Shown: piece by piece, positions 1 through 8,905 of the stretch
Numbering within the stretch: the first letter of the stretch is position 1
How the letters are laid out: the number at the start of each line of letters is the position of its first letter
Origin: Adiantum capillus-veneris
Lineage: Eukaryota > Streptophyta > Polypodiopsida > Polypodiales > Pteridaceae
DNA: 64,000 nucleotides
NCBI GenBank assembly: GCA_014529385.2
Contig: CM043950.1
Location: forward strand, 154,794,045-154,858,044
Direction: 5' to 3'
Program-made: the position numbers and the translations under genes
The notes under the pieces: generated by a model
The model's database searches: none
Seen by the model: the letters and a program-made list of their open reading frames with translations, nothing else
Told to the model about the DNA's origin: nothing

Positions 1-655
1 AGAATAAAGTAATTACAAGAGGGGAGAGAGGGGAGTGTGTTCAGAGGTGAATCTGTGTGCAGATGTGTGTGAACACAAGAAAAATCAGGTAACCATCGGG
101 TGGGGATGGGTCTGTGGGCACCTTTTTTAGTGAAACTGAGTGTGTGTGAGTGTGGGGGAGGTTATTTAGCTACAAGACAAGAGACATGGCGCCCTTTAGA
201 GAGAGGGGGGGGTATTTGGGTCATGGGATATGATAGGAGAGAGAAAGGGGGGGTGGGGTATACTATTTTGGAAGATAGGGTAAGTTGCATGTGAGTTAGG
301 GTGCATTATTGGTGAGTTAGAATGCATTATTGGTGAGAGGTGGGGTAGCTTGAGGAGAGAGAGAAAGGAGAAAGGACAAGGGGAAGAGAGAGGGGGATGA
401 CCTTTTGAGTGGAGGAGAGGAAAAGGGACACACGACGGGGCAACAGTGAAGAAAAGGAGGCAAGGTGGGGATGGGTTGCCCCGCAGGCATGAGGTGGCCT
501 ATTTTACCTTTCTCATATATTTACATAATCATACTTTATTTTTTTCTTACTTTTTTCCAATGTCTTTTATCACTCCCTCCCTAAGAGGGGGTTTTCATGG
601 GGTGGGGACGAGAGAAGAGGGGTATGGGAGCTTGGCTTGTGAAAAGCCCCCATCA
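1..655 (-). repeat. possible 3' LTR of the minus-strand Ty3 element
   Basis: This stretch has no convincing gene and is purine-rich on the plus strand. It lies directly downstream of the minus-strand integrase. Between the integrase stop and position 655 the minus strand carries a purine-rich AAAAGGGGAGGG run followed by TGATGG, which is what a polypurine tract and LTR start look like. The matching 5' LTR is not in the window, so the LTR cannot be proved by comparison and its outer end is not visible. The short ORFs at 100-294 and 446-763 show no family signal. Confidence 0.3.
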
Positions 656-683
656 TTAGCCCTCCCCTTTTGGCTAGAGGCAT

Positions 684-1985
684 TCATGTCTCTAGCTCAT
701 CTGTTTGATCATTATCGTCGGAGGTGGCGGCTGATGGTGTGTCCTCATCTGGAATGTCAATAGGTGGAGCCTGGTCAAATCGAAGAAAATAAGGTTTAAG
801 TCGCCAACCATTTACCCTGGTTTTATGGAGCTTTCCATCAGCCTCCATAAGCTGGTAGCTTCCATTGGCATACTTTTTCCTGACGATGAAAGGACCTTCC
901 CATCGGAGTAGGAGTTTCTTATCCGGGCGCGTGTCGAAGCGATTGTCGTAGCGGAGCACCAACATTCCTTTCTTCAATTCTTTTTTCCGGAGATGCTCGT
1001 TAAAGCTAAGCCATCTATGCTCTGCTTGTGCTGCATAATAATTTATTGCTTCTTCTCTGTCCAGCTGCAGTCTTTCCAAGTTGATGATGTGATCTCTCAA
1101 ATGCATGTTGGGCTGTTGAAGCTGGCTTGCCATTACTCTGAGACTTTGTAGTTGCACTTCAATGGGCAAGATTGCTTCCTTACCAAATACTAAATGATAC
1201 GGTGTGAATCCCAAGGATGTACGAAATGAAGTTCTGTAGGCCCATAAAGCTGGTAGTAGATACTTATCCCAGTCTCCAGGATGATTGTTTACCTGCTTGG
1301 TAATAATTTTAGAAACCATTCCATTTACCTTTTCAACTAGGCCATTACATTGAGGGTAATATGGTAAAGAGTGCCTCCTTGTAATGCCCAGTTTCTGCAT
1401 TAATTCTCCTACCAAGTCTGCTCTGAAACCTGGCCCTCTATCAGAGATGATCTCTAAAGGTGTGCCAAACCTACAGCATATGTGCTCGTAGATAAATTTA
1501 GCTACCTCTACCGCTGTGATTCTAGTGGTGGCTGTAGCCTCTGCCCATCTAGTCATGTAGTCGACCCCCATGATAATGTAGAATTTTCCTGAGTTGGCCC
1601 TAGGTAATGGCCCAATGGCATCGATACCCCATTTTTCAAATGGGCCATACGAGAGAATAGGTGTCTGTGGTTCAGGCATAAGTGACCTAGTGCCGGCCTT
1701 TTGACACAACTTACATGTTTTGCACCAGTGGTGTACGTCACAGTTGAGGCTAGGCCATATGAAGCCTGCCTGCAAGATTTTCCTACTTGTTATGTCTAGG
1801 GCAAAGTGACCACCACAAACCCCGTCGTGACAGTTAGCAATTACTCCCGTGATTTCCTGGGAAAGAGGGGCCTTCCTGAGTATTTGGTCCTTACCCTTAC
1901 AGTACAAACCATCATTGATGAGTCGATACCTTGTGGCCTTCCGCGTCAGCCATTGCTTCTGTCCCTTTGTTAAATCGATGGGCAT
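684..1985 (-). CDS. Ty3-type retrotransposon integrase
   Basis: This 433-residue ORF encodes an LTR-retrotransposon integrase, which inserts the cDNA copy into the genome. An N-terminal HHCC zinc-binding region lies at about residues 52-94. The catalytic core has Asp122 (GIDAIGP), Asp182 (SDRGPGF) and Glu218 (CNGLVEKVNG), a DD35E spacing. The C-terminal part (about 345-400) resembles the usual Ty3 integrase tail. There is no internal stop. The ORF overlaps the RNase H ORF by 16 nt in another frame, whereas these domains normally form one polyprotein, so a one-base frameshift is likely. The starting ATG is only the first Met after the shift. Confidence 0.85.
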   Translation of the reverse strand: MPIDLTKGQKQWLTRKATRYRLINDGLYCKGKDQILRKAPLSQEITGVIANCHDGVCGGHFALDITSRKILQAGFIWPSLNCDVHHWCKTCKLCQKAGTRSLMPEPQTPILSYGPFEKWGIDAIGPLPRANSGKFYIIMGVDYMTRWAEATATTRITAVEVAKFIYEHICCRFGTPLEIISDRGPGFRADLVGELMQKLGITRRHSLPYYPQCNGLVEKVNGMVSKIITKQVNNHPGDWDKYLLPALWAYRTSFRTSLGFTPYHLVFGKEAILPIEVQLQSLRVMASQLQQPNMHLRDHIINLERLQLDREEAINYYAAQAEHRWLSFNEHLRKKELKKGMLVLRYDNRFDTRPDKKLLLRWEGPFIVRKKYANGSYQLMEADGKLHKTRVNGWRLKPYFLRFDQAPPIDIPDEDTPSAATSDDNDQTDELET

Positions 1986-3083
1986 TCCCCTGTTTCCAAA
2001 AATTGCATGATGTCAGGCAAGGCATCACTTCCTTGAAATAGAGGGAGCTTTAGTTTTATTGCTCCAACCACCACTTCCTGTAGTCTTTCACTTGCTAGGG
2101 CATCTACTTCTTGGTTTTGAGCCCTTGGGATATGGTGTATTTGAACTTCTTCAAACTTACCCAACAAGGTTTTTACACCACTTAAGTGAGTCCTTAAACT
2201 AGGATTCTTGCATGTCCATGCTCCATTTACTTGCCTTACCAGAAGTAGATCATCCCCAAATACATTAAGGCATTGTACACCTTGCGAGACGCACCATTGT
2301 AGACCCTTGGTTAGTGCTGCATACTCAACTTCATTGTTAGAATGTGAATCTAACAATTGGCCCAACGAAAATACCTTTGTCCCTTTGTCATCAAAGACCA
2401 CTATGCCTGCAGCTGCTTTGTCGGACGCTCGCTTGTAGGCTCCATCAAAGTAGAGAGAGTATGCTCCTTCCACCATCGGTGGTACTGGAGGTAATCGGAC
2501 TTCTCCTTCCTTAGATTGCTTCTCCTTCCTTTCAAAGACTTGGTAGGTCATGAGTCCCCCCAAACTTGCCCTTGTCGTGCTTTCTACCTGTACCGTGTAG
2601 TCAAACTCTTGCAAACGAACTAGCCATTTAGTAATTCTAGCAGACACATCCATGTGTTGTACAACATAGGGAAATATTTCATCCGTGGTTAGAATCACAA
2701 ATTGCTTAGGCAGCAAATATGACCTAAACTTTGTAGTTGCAAATCTAAGAGCTAGGACTAAGTGTTCCACATGGGTGAAACCTTTCTCTCCTGCTGTCAT
2801 CATTCGACTAGAGAAGTAGATTGGCCTCATGAAAGATGTCGTCGTATCCTTTTGGAGTAGCACAGCCCCCAATGAGTCATCACCAACACTTGAGGTGACA
2901 TAGAATTTTTCATCCCACTTAGGTGGTGAGATAGTTGGCAGAGTGGCTAAGACCTCCTTTACCTTGTTGTAGTGATGTTCGCTTTCCTCGTCCCAAGTGA
3001 AAGTTGATCTTTGAGTGAGTTGTTGCAGTGGAAGAACAAGTTGTGATAGTAGATGTATGAATCTACTTAAGTACCTCACCTTC
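1970..3083 (-). pseudogene. Ty3 RT C-terminal part with dual RNase H (Tat-like)
   Basis: The minus-strand reading frame starts inside the RT connection region (YLSRFIHLLS), continues through the Ty3 RNase H (TSSVGDDSLGAVLLQKD, about residues 60-140), then a second RNase H-like domain at about residues 205-335 (YFDGAYKRASDKAAAGIVVF, then SNNEVEYAALTKGL, then AQNQEVDALA). A second, extra RNase H downstream of the first is a known hallmark of the Tat/Ogre lineage of plant Ty3 elements. The upstream part of RT is missing here because another retrotransposon is inserted at 3083; the frame resumes at 8721. The ORF ends in the overlap with integrase. Confidence 0.8.
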
Positions 3084-3377
3084 TGTTAACCCTCACGGCA
3101 CACGGACACCCCATCACCTACGACGGACGCGTATTATGTATTTGGTAGAGTCAGGTACCGGGCTTGTCGGACCAATAGGGAAAGGTAGAGTGATCGTCGA
3201 TGAGAGGCGCACTTTAACTTGGACATTCAAGGGATTAGTTGGTTAAGCATGGGCGCCCAAGTGTGAATGGGGTGAGCTCCTATAAAAGCCAACTAAACCT
3301 AATTTTTACTCATTCTCTCATTTGTGCAATTGAAGAGTGCTCTTGCTCCATCTCCATCTTCTTCTTCTTCACCTCCT

Positions 3378-3411
<34 letters not shown>

Positions 3412-3662
3412 GGAGAGTGTGTGTGCGATCGAGCATTACGAAGGCACGACGGCGGCGAAGCGGTTGAGCGCGGCACGACTGCAGCTTCTTCTTCATCGCG
3501 GCGAGGAATCCACCACGAAGGCGAGCGTAGAGCGGTGAGTGACACACCCTTTGTTTTCTTGAGCTTGCTAGTTTAGGCTTGTTGTGTGCTTGGAGCCGTT
3601 TGTAGCTCGCATACGGTGTATTGGCAAGTCCCTTGCTTCGACAGTGCGGCAAGGAGCGCACA
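3084..3662 (+). repeat. 5' LTR
   Basis: This is the 579-bp left terminal repeat. It contains a TATA box (TATAAAAG, 3281-3288), followed by a T/C-rich leader and a (TG)n(GA)n tract at about 3379-3411. The copy is six bases longer than the 3' LTR because of that tract. The small ORFs seen in both strands of each LTR repeat in both copies and are not genes. Confidence 0.92.
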
Positions 3663-3666
3663 TTTT

Positions 3667-3684
3667 TGGCGCCGCTGCCGGGGA
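3667..3684 (+). promoter_or_regulatory. primer binding site, tRNA-Asp type
   Basis: TGGCGCCGCTGCCGGGGA starts four bases after the 5' LTR. From general knowledge of plant tRNA-Asp(GTC), it is complementary to the tRNA 3' end in 17 of 18 positions (one CT for TT difference). This primer type is common in Tat and Athila lineages of Ty3 elements. Confidence 0.85.
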
Positions 3685-4572
3685 TATGCCCTACACCAAG
3701 CTCGGTTAGCACTTTACGCTTCCTTGTGTTGCAATTTCTATCATAGGAAAGGCAGGGAAGGAGTGTGTGGAAGATTTCTGTTTTTTGCGTTTTCTGCATT
3801 TGCTGTCAAGTTTCAATTTCTGCTATTGTCTGCGTTTTTTCAATTTCCGCAATTTCTGCATTTTCAAGTTCGGCGTTTTCAATTTTTGCAATTCTCTGCA
3901 ATTCTGCGTTTTTTAATTTTCTGCAATTTTTGCGTTTTTTTCATTTTCTGTATTTTCTGCATCAATAAAAAAATAATTAAAAAAATTTTTGGAAAAAAAA
4001 AAGTTTTTTGAAGAAATTTTTATTTTTTTTTAAAAAAAGGAAAAAAATTCGGAAATTAAATTAAAAACGCGAGCGAGTGGGCGGCGATATTTTTCGACGG
4101 GTTGGTTTGTATAAAAGATAGATCGGGATCGGGATCATTTTCCCAAGCCCAAGCCCAAGCCCAAGCCCAGGCCCATGCCCAGGCCCAGGCCCAGGCCTCA
4201 GTCCTCTGATATATACTAGACTCACTCTTATATATATACCCTACTCCCTCAAGAGAGAATGAGAGCATGTGGGACAAGTCCTCCACTCTCCTCCTTTCTC
4301 TTCCCACTTGCACCCTTAGACTTTCTAGTTTGGGCCTAGTTCCCTTCTGGAAATTGACAGTTTTAGGGATTCCGAGGGCATAGAGTGACCAAATGGAGGG
4401 CTGTAAAGCACGGCACGACCCTCTGACCGATACGCTCGTTTCGAGCTATCACACGGCCCATTCCACGACACGCTCTAAAAAATCTAGCAAAAAAACAAAC
4501 AAAAAACACGCTAAAAACTAGTCACAAGGCCTCCTAGAGCAGCTTTTTGACACCTTAGGGTATCAAAAGCAC
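3685..4572 (+). other. long leader of the non-autonomous element with T-rich and hexanucleotide repeats
   Basis: This untranslated leader holds a degenerate T-rich tandem repeat (about 3775-3965, variants of TTTTCTGCAATT), an A/T-rich stretch, and a CCCAAG/CCCAGG hexanucleotide minisatellite at about 4142-4197. The Trp-Ala-repeat ORF on the opposite strand is only a translation of this hexamer. Confidence 0.6.
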
Positions 4573-6096
4573 ATGCACTTACGCTCTGGGCGGGTGCTAG
4601 AACACGAGCATATTGAGAGTGCCTCTGTTCATACAGACACCCATTACCCATCCACGATAAGCTCTAGACCCTCAGCGGGGACACAAGGTAGCACCACCCA
4701 AGACCCTAAAATAGCCGCTAGTGATTCCTCCTCCGACTCAGAAATCATGGAAGCATACCCTACCCAAAACACTGAGAGAGAAGGCCATGCACCTCCCGAA
4801 GCTCCACAGCCTAGTACTAGTATGTTTAGCCGTTTCATGGAAACATTAGGTAGAGCTACTCGCTCGGAACCTGATGCAAATGAAGCACACGAAGAGGATG
4901 GGTTGGACTCTGACACACCTCTACGATACCCCATTGAGTTAAATAGTGCCTATGGAAAAGTGCTATATAACGCCTTATTGGACACGGGTGCTAAATACAA
5001 TCTGCTATCCTATGGGGTGTGGTGTCAGTTAGGGAAGCCACCTCTATCTGAGAGTATTATCCAAGTCAAGGGTGTCAACAAGAAAAAAACTGCGGTTTTT
5101 GGAATCTGGCACACTTCTGTCAGTTATGACAATGGGGTGGTAGCTCAAGACTTTTTGGTCATGCCTACTGGAACTATGGAGGGTAATATAAACCTAGGCC
5201 GCACGTGGATGATAGCCACCAAATGCACTATTGATTGGGGGACTGGGGGTGTTACAACGCAAAAACCAACTCTTAGCCCTACCACTCAAGCCATAGTCCC
5301 TGAGATATTGCCCAAGGAAATAAAACCCAAGACATTGCATGTCCAGGAGGTTGAACCATACGTCCCCATAGCCCAACTCTCTAGAGCTTCAACTAATGTA
5401 GTTGAAAGAAAGCTTGAGACACACAAGAACCATCCTAATACAACAGAGAAAACATACAAGTGGGTCCCTAAAACCTCTGTAGTGAGCATGGTTGATGCAA
5501 AAAAACGGAAACCTAGTAAGAACCGTACCACTCACTCCAAGAAATGTAAAGAAACGCTGCGTTGGATTCCTAAACGACTATTGGAAGCCCAAGGATACTA
5601 TGAAGGAAATGATCAAATCTGGGTGCCCAAACGTAAAGTGTACTCTTACCTGTCACCTGGCCCATGTAAACCCAATCCTGTGGCTCCAAAACAAATTGAA
5701 AATTGTGGAAAGGAAAAAATCATGGAACGTTACATACCCGTTCTAGAGCTAGTTTGGGTACCAAAGAAAGAACGATTTGTCCCACCTAGCTCAGGAACAG
5801 GGAAATCAAATGAAGCTTCTTGCTCTTCATGTAGTTCCTATATGCAAATAGAAGCTTCGACACAACCTCCACCTACCACTGTACATATCCATCCAAGCAC
5901 GAAAGAGTTTTCACCTTCCGGGGTAAGTTCACCACCTACAACAACGTTGCAAATAAAATCCTGGGAGAGTACCTTACCACCCTTGCAGCTTGACGAGGCA
6001 CCTAGGGTAATAGAAAACTACTGGCAAAAATCCTCACCTATTACCAACTGGAACAATTGGTTTCAAAGGGTGACAAGCTCATTTCAAACGGTATGA
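4573..6096 (+). CDS. retropepsin-containing protein of the non-autonomous element
   Basis: This intact 507-residue ORF starts MHLRSGR, a beginning similar to the region preceding protease in Tat/Athila-type elements. Residues about 120-225 form a retropepsin-like aspartic protease: DTGA at 137-140 and the second-half signature LGRTWMIATKC at 208-218. The N-terminal 115 residues are Ser/Thr- and acid-rich. Residues 290-400 carry four W-V/I-P-K motifs (297-300, 331-334, 350-353, 395-398) in a basic background. No gag zinc knuckle, RT or integrase is present. Protease activity is inferred from the motif only; the role of the W-P-K region is unknown. Confidence 0.8.
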   Translation: MHLRSGRVLEHEHIESASVHTDTHYPSTISSRPSAGTQGSTTQDPKIAASDSSSDSEIMEAYPTQNTEREGHAPPEAPQPSTSMFSRFMETLGRATRSEPDANEAHEEDGLDSDTPLRYPIELNSAYGKVLYNALLDTGAKYNLLSYGVWCQLGKPPLSESIIQVKGVNKKKTAVFGIWHTSVSYDNGVVAQDFLVMPTGTMEGNINLGRTWMIATKCTIDWGTGGVTTQKPTLSPTTQAIVPEILPKEIKPKTLHVQEVEPYVPIAQLSRASTNVVERKLETHKNHPNTTEKTYKWVPKTSVVSMVDAKKRKPSKNRTTHSKKCKETLRWIPKRLLEAQGYYEGNDQIWVPKRKVYSYLSPGPCKPNPVAPKQIENCGKEKIMERYIPVLELVWVPKKERFVPPSSGTGKSNEASCSSCSSYMQIEASTQPPPTTVHIHPSTKEFSPSGVSSPPTTTLQIKSWESTLPPLQLDEAPRVIENYWQKSSPITNWNNWFQRVTSSFQTV

Positions 6097-6378
6097 TCTA
6101 CCCAAGGAAGGGGGGAGTGTTTGCTGACAGTCATCATTCATTTGTTTCCCTCTCAACCTTTTTCCCTGACCTCTCAATCTCCGATCTTAGGGAATGTATA
6201 TATATAGCCTTATACTCGCAAAAAAACAAAAATAGTAAAGAGCAAGAGCGCCTAGCAATGAGAGAGCACCCTATCAGATCTTACATATAAGTCCAAATTC
6301 ACCGTGTCAATTCAAGCAACACACAAAAACAACTCTTATGTTTTAAAGGCCTAACCAAATCTATCTGTCTTGTCAGAA

Positions 6379-6801
6379 ATGGCTACTTCACCAGAGGCAT
6401 GCACTTCTATTTTTGATGAAAGGTACCCCTTGTCTTTTCAACAAGTGTTCAACGTATGCTACCCTATACTTTCTTGCGAATGGGATTTGATAGAGAGCCT
6501 TGCATGTGAGAGAAATTTTGAGGAGTTAGAATGGCTGATACGTCTATGGCTAACTAGTGATCCCTACCCAGTAGCGAATGTGTCTCCAATGGCACATGCT
6601 TATTCTTTTGCACAAGATGAGTATCCACGCATCACGAGGTTCTTGATTAGCATGCTTGCACAAGAGGATGATGAAGAGGAACTAATAGAGACCGAGGAAG
6701 ACTATGGCCTCACGGACAACGATTTTATTTATCTAGATGATGAGGATAGAGGCCTAGCCTTAGGGTGGCCACCCGGTTTATATAATATCCTCTTTCCTTG
6801 A
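6379..6801 (+). CDS. unknown acidic 140-residue protein of the non-autonomous element
   Basis: This ORF lies 282 bases after the protease ORF. The first ATG is at 6379 (MATSPEAC). The N-terminal part is rich in Cys, Trp and hydrophobic residues; the C-terminal third is strongly acidic (QEDDEEELIETEED and further). I do not recognise a domain. It is not obviously a gag: it has no zinc knuckle and no basic region. Its openness in a young element suggests it is expressed, possibly from a spliced transcript, but no splice site was established. Confidence 0.5.
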   Translation: MATSPEACTSIFDERYPLSFQQVFNVCYPILSCEWDLIESLACERNFEELEWLIRLWLTSDPYPVANVSPMAHAYSFAQDEYPRITRFLISMLAQEDDEEELIETEEDYGLTDNDFIYLDDEDRGLALGWPPGLYNILFP

Positions 6802-8134
6802 TTCTAAAAGGGGTGACAGATAGGTAGGTTAGGGGTCTAGATGGTGTTTTGAGTTTGTTTTTTAGGAGTTTTAATTTTTCCCACTGATGTGCCTCCTGGA
6901 GGTATTCCTTTTGTTTCCTAGTGTGTACAGGAGCGTGTTGCTATTGATAGGATTTGGATCTTCATGGAACCTTCAAATCAAGCGCGACCATCAACACAAA
7001 CAGGTGTTTCTTGTCCATTAGCATTGCCGTTATCTTTTTGCATCTATGATTGTCTGCTTTGATTGTGATTGGTAGCATAATATTCAGCGCATTTGCTTAG
7101 TATTAAACATTTAATTCAATGTAATGTTTTGTCATAGTCACTTGTCTAGGTTTAAAAATCAAGCAGTCCGACTAAGCTAGTTTGACCAAGCTAGGTATTA
7201 GAAATCTTCTCTTAATACCATGGGGAATGCCTTCCTAATAAACAATGGTTACTTAGGTTCTTAATCCGATTTAGGCAGCATTGTGTGAAATGTACTAGGG
7301 CTTTCTAGTGGGCTTGACCCTATTGACCTTTAGCTTAAGTATTATAAAGGGATTTTACTAATGTGATGAGCCTGGGGAGTGTATCAATGTTATATGACCC
7401 CCCAAAGTTACAAAATTAAAATGTTGAAAATGAACAAGCAAAAAATCAAAGTGCCACAATGTAAAATTTTAAGCTGGAAGAGAAATCTCAGCTTGATTTG
7501 GTACTTCACTCACATGTATTGCCTATGGTACTAGAGCCCTAGAGGTTCCCAGCGTGGGTGCTTTTCCTTGAAAAGCAAAAAACCCAAGGCATACAAAATA
7601 AGCACACACATCATAATTGAATCAATGTGAAAAGACCTTGGGGGGTCAAAGAAAAAGTAATCAGTCAGGCGATGATTTCATGAGAAATTCCTTTTATGGT
7701 AGCTTAACTACAAGGTTTTCTAGATATAGCCTCTAGTCAGCCCTCGAACATGAATACTTGGCTCTCGCGATTAAACAACTTAATTGACCACTGAAAATTA
7801 AGAAGCTTACCCATGGTATTAATACTTGATCTCTAGTGCTTTTCGACCGTCAAATTAGCGACCCCAGACTTGTTTAATTTTCTACCTTTACATCTGTTTA
7901 TGCATTTGATTACATTGCAATTTAATGTTCATTGCTAACAAATTGTTTGAAATTCTTTGACCAATCAATTTTTCTATCTAAAACTGCCTATGCTTTTTAA
8001 GAGAATGCAATTACTGTGCCAATGTTATTTGATTTTGCAGTGACTGAAGAAGGCTAAGGACATTCATCTCAAATGCTCTTCCACCTCGACGAACCAGCTG
8101 CAACTCAATAGCTTCCGAGGACGGAATCTACATC
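6802..8134 (+). other. non-coding 3' interior of the LTR element
   Basis: About 1.3 kb between the acidic ORF and the polypurine tract. It is AT-rich, shows no ORF or domain, and could be the 3' untranslated or packaging region. Confidence 0.5.
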
Positions 8135-8147
8135 AGGAAGGGGGGCA
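8135..8147 (+). promoter_or_regulatory. polypurine tract
   Basis: AGGAAGGGGGGCA lies immediately upstream of the 3' LTR start TGTTAAC, the expected place for plus-strand DNA priming. A similar purine run (AAGGAAGGGGGG) occurs at about 6103-6114, after the protease ORF. Confidence 0.75.
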
Positions 8148-8720
8148 TGTTAACCCTCACGGCACACGGACACCCCATCACCTACGACGGACGCGTATTA
8201 TGTGTTTGGTAGAGTCAGGTACCGGGCTTGTCGGACCAATAGGGAAAGGTAGAGTGATCGTCGATGAGAGGCGCACTTTAACTTGGACATTCAAGGGATT
8301 AGTTGGTTAAGCATGGGCGCCCAAGTGTGAATGGGGTGAGCTCCTATAAAAGCCAACTAAACCTAATTTTTACTCATTCTCTCATTTGTGCAATTGAAGA
8401 GTGCTCTTGCTCCATCTCCATCTTCTTCTTCTTCACCTCCTTGTGTGTGTGTGTGTGTGAGAGAGAGAGGGAGAGTGTGTGTGCGATCGAGCATTACAAA
8501 GGCACGACGGCGGTGAAGCGGTTGAGCGCGGCACGACTGCAGCTTCTTCTTCATCGCGGCGAGGAATCCACCACGAAGGCGAGCGTAGAGCGGTGAGTGA
8601 CACACCCTTTGTTTTCTTGAGCTTGCTAGTTTAGGCTTGTTGTGTGCTTGGAGCCGTTTGTGGCTCGCATACGGTGTATTGGCAAGTCCCTTGCTTCGAC
8701 AGTGCGGCAAGGAGCGCACA
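8148..8720 (+). repeat. 3' LTR
   Basis: This 573-bp repeat matches 3084-3662 nearly base for base, including the TATA box and the terminal GCGCACA, and is followed by the target-site duplication CCTTC at 8721-8725. Confidence 0.92.
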
Positions 8721-8829
8721 CCTTCTGTAGAAAAGAGACCAGTTGACGTGCGGTCGTTGGTGAAGGTAGGGCTATGAGTGCGGACACCTTACCTGGGTCG
8801 GCATTAATACCTTTTGCTGAAATTTCATG
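8721..8829 (-). pseudogene. Ty3 RT fragment, continuation across the LTR-element insertion
   Basis: The minus strand reads GINADPGKVSALIALPSPTT and then ARQLVSFLQK, the conserved end of the Ty3 RT before the connection domain, and runs directly into YLSRFIHLLS at 3083 once the inserted element and one CCTTC copy are ignored. The fragment is cut at about 8829, where LINE sequence begins. Confidence 0.75.
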
Positions 8830-8905
8830 GCCTATGACAGAGTTGACTCGGACTTCTTGGAGGGTACTCTGTGCAGGATGGGCTTCTCATATGCTTGGAA
8901 AGTCG
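8830..8905 (+). mobile_element. LINE-A reverse-transcriptase scrap, inverted
   Basis: The plus strand reads AYDRVDSDFLEGTLCRMGF, the same RT motif found at 17389-17450 (plus) and 23330-23400 (minus). Here it is opposite in orientation to the adjoining endonuclease/ORF1 piece, so the copy is rearranged. Confidence 0.7.

Larger units (their letters stand above)
3084..8720 (+). mobile_element. young non-autonomous LTR retrotransposon, protease-only
   Basis: Two near-identical direct repeats (3084-3662 and 8148-8720) begin TGTTAAC and end GCGCACA, and the whole 5637-bp unit is flanked by the 5-bp duplication CCTTC (3079-3083 and 8721-8725). A tRNA-Asp-type primer binding site follows the 5' LTR and a purine tract precedes the 3' LTR. 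By eye the LTRs differ by about four substitutions plus TG/GA repeat length, so the insertion is recent. The interior holds a retropepsin ORF and an unknown acidic ORF but no reverse transcriptase, RNase H or integrase, so it must be mobilised in trans. It is inserted in the Ty3 RT frame, which reads cleanly across the empty site. Confidence 0.9.

Noticed and set aside
100-763. Small ORFs at the window start
   Set aside because: Low-complexity composition, no motif; the region is better read as a possible LTR.
3239-3799. Several ORFs inside the 5' LTR and again at 8303-8719
   Set aside because: They occur identically in both LTRs and contain the TG/GA microsatellite; no domain.
4056-4313. 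Trp-Ala repeat ORF
   Set aside because: It is the reverse reading of the CCCAAG hexanucleotide minisatellite in the LTR element leader.
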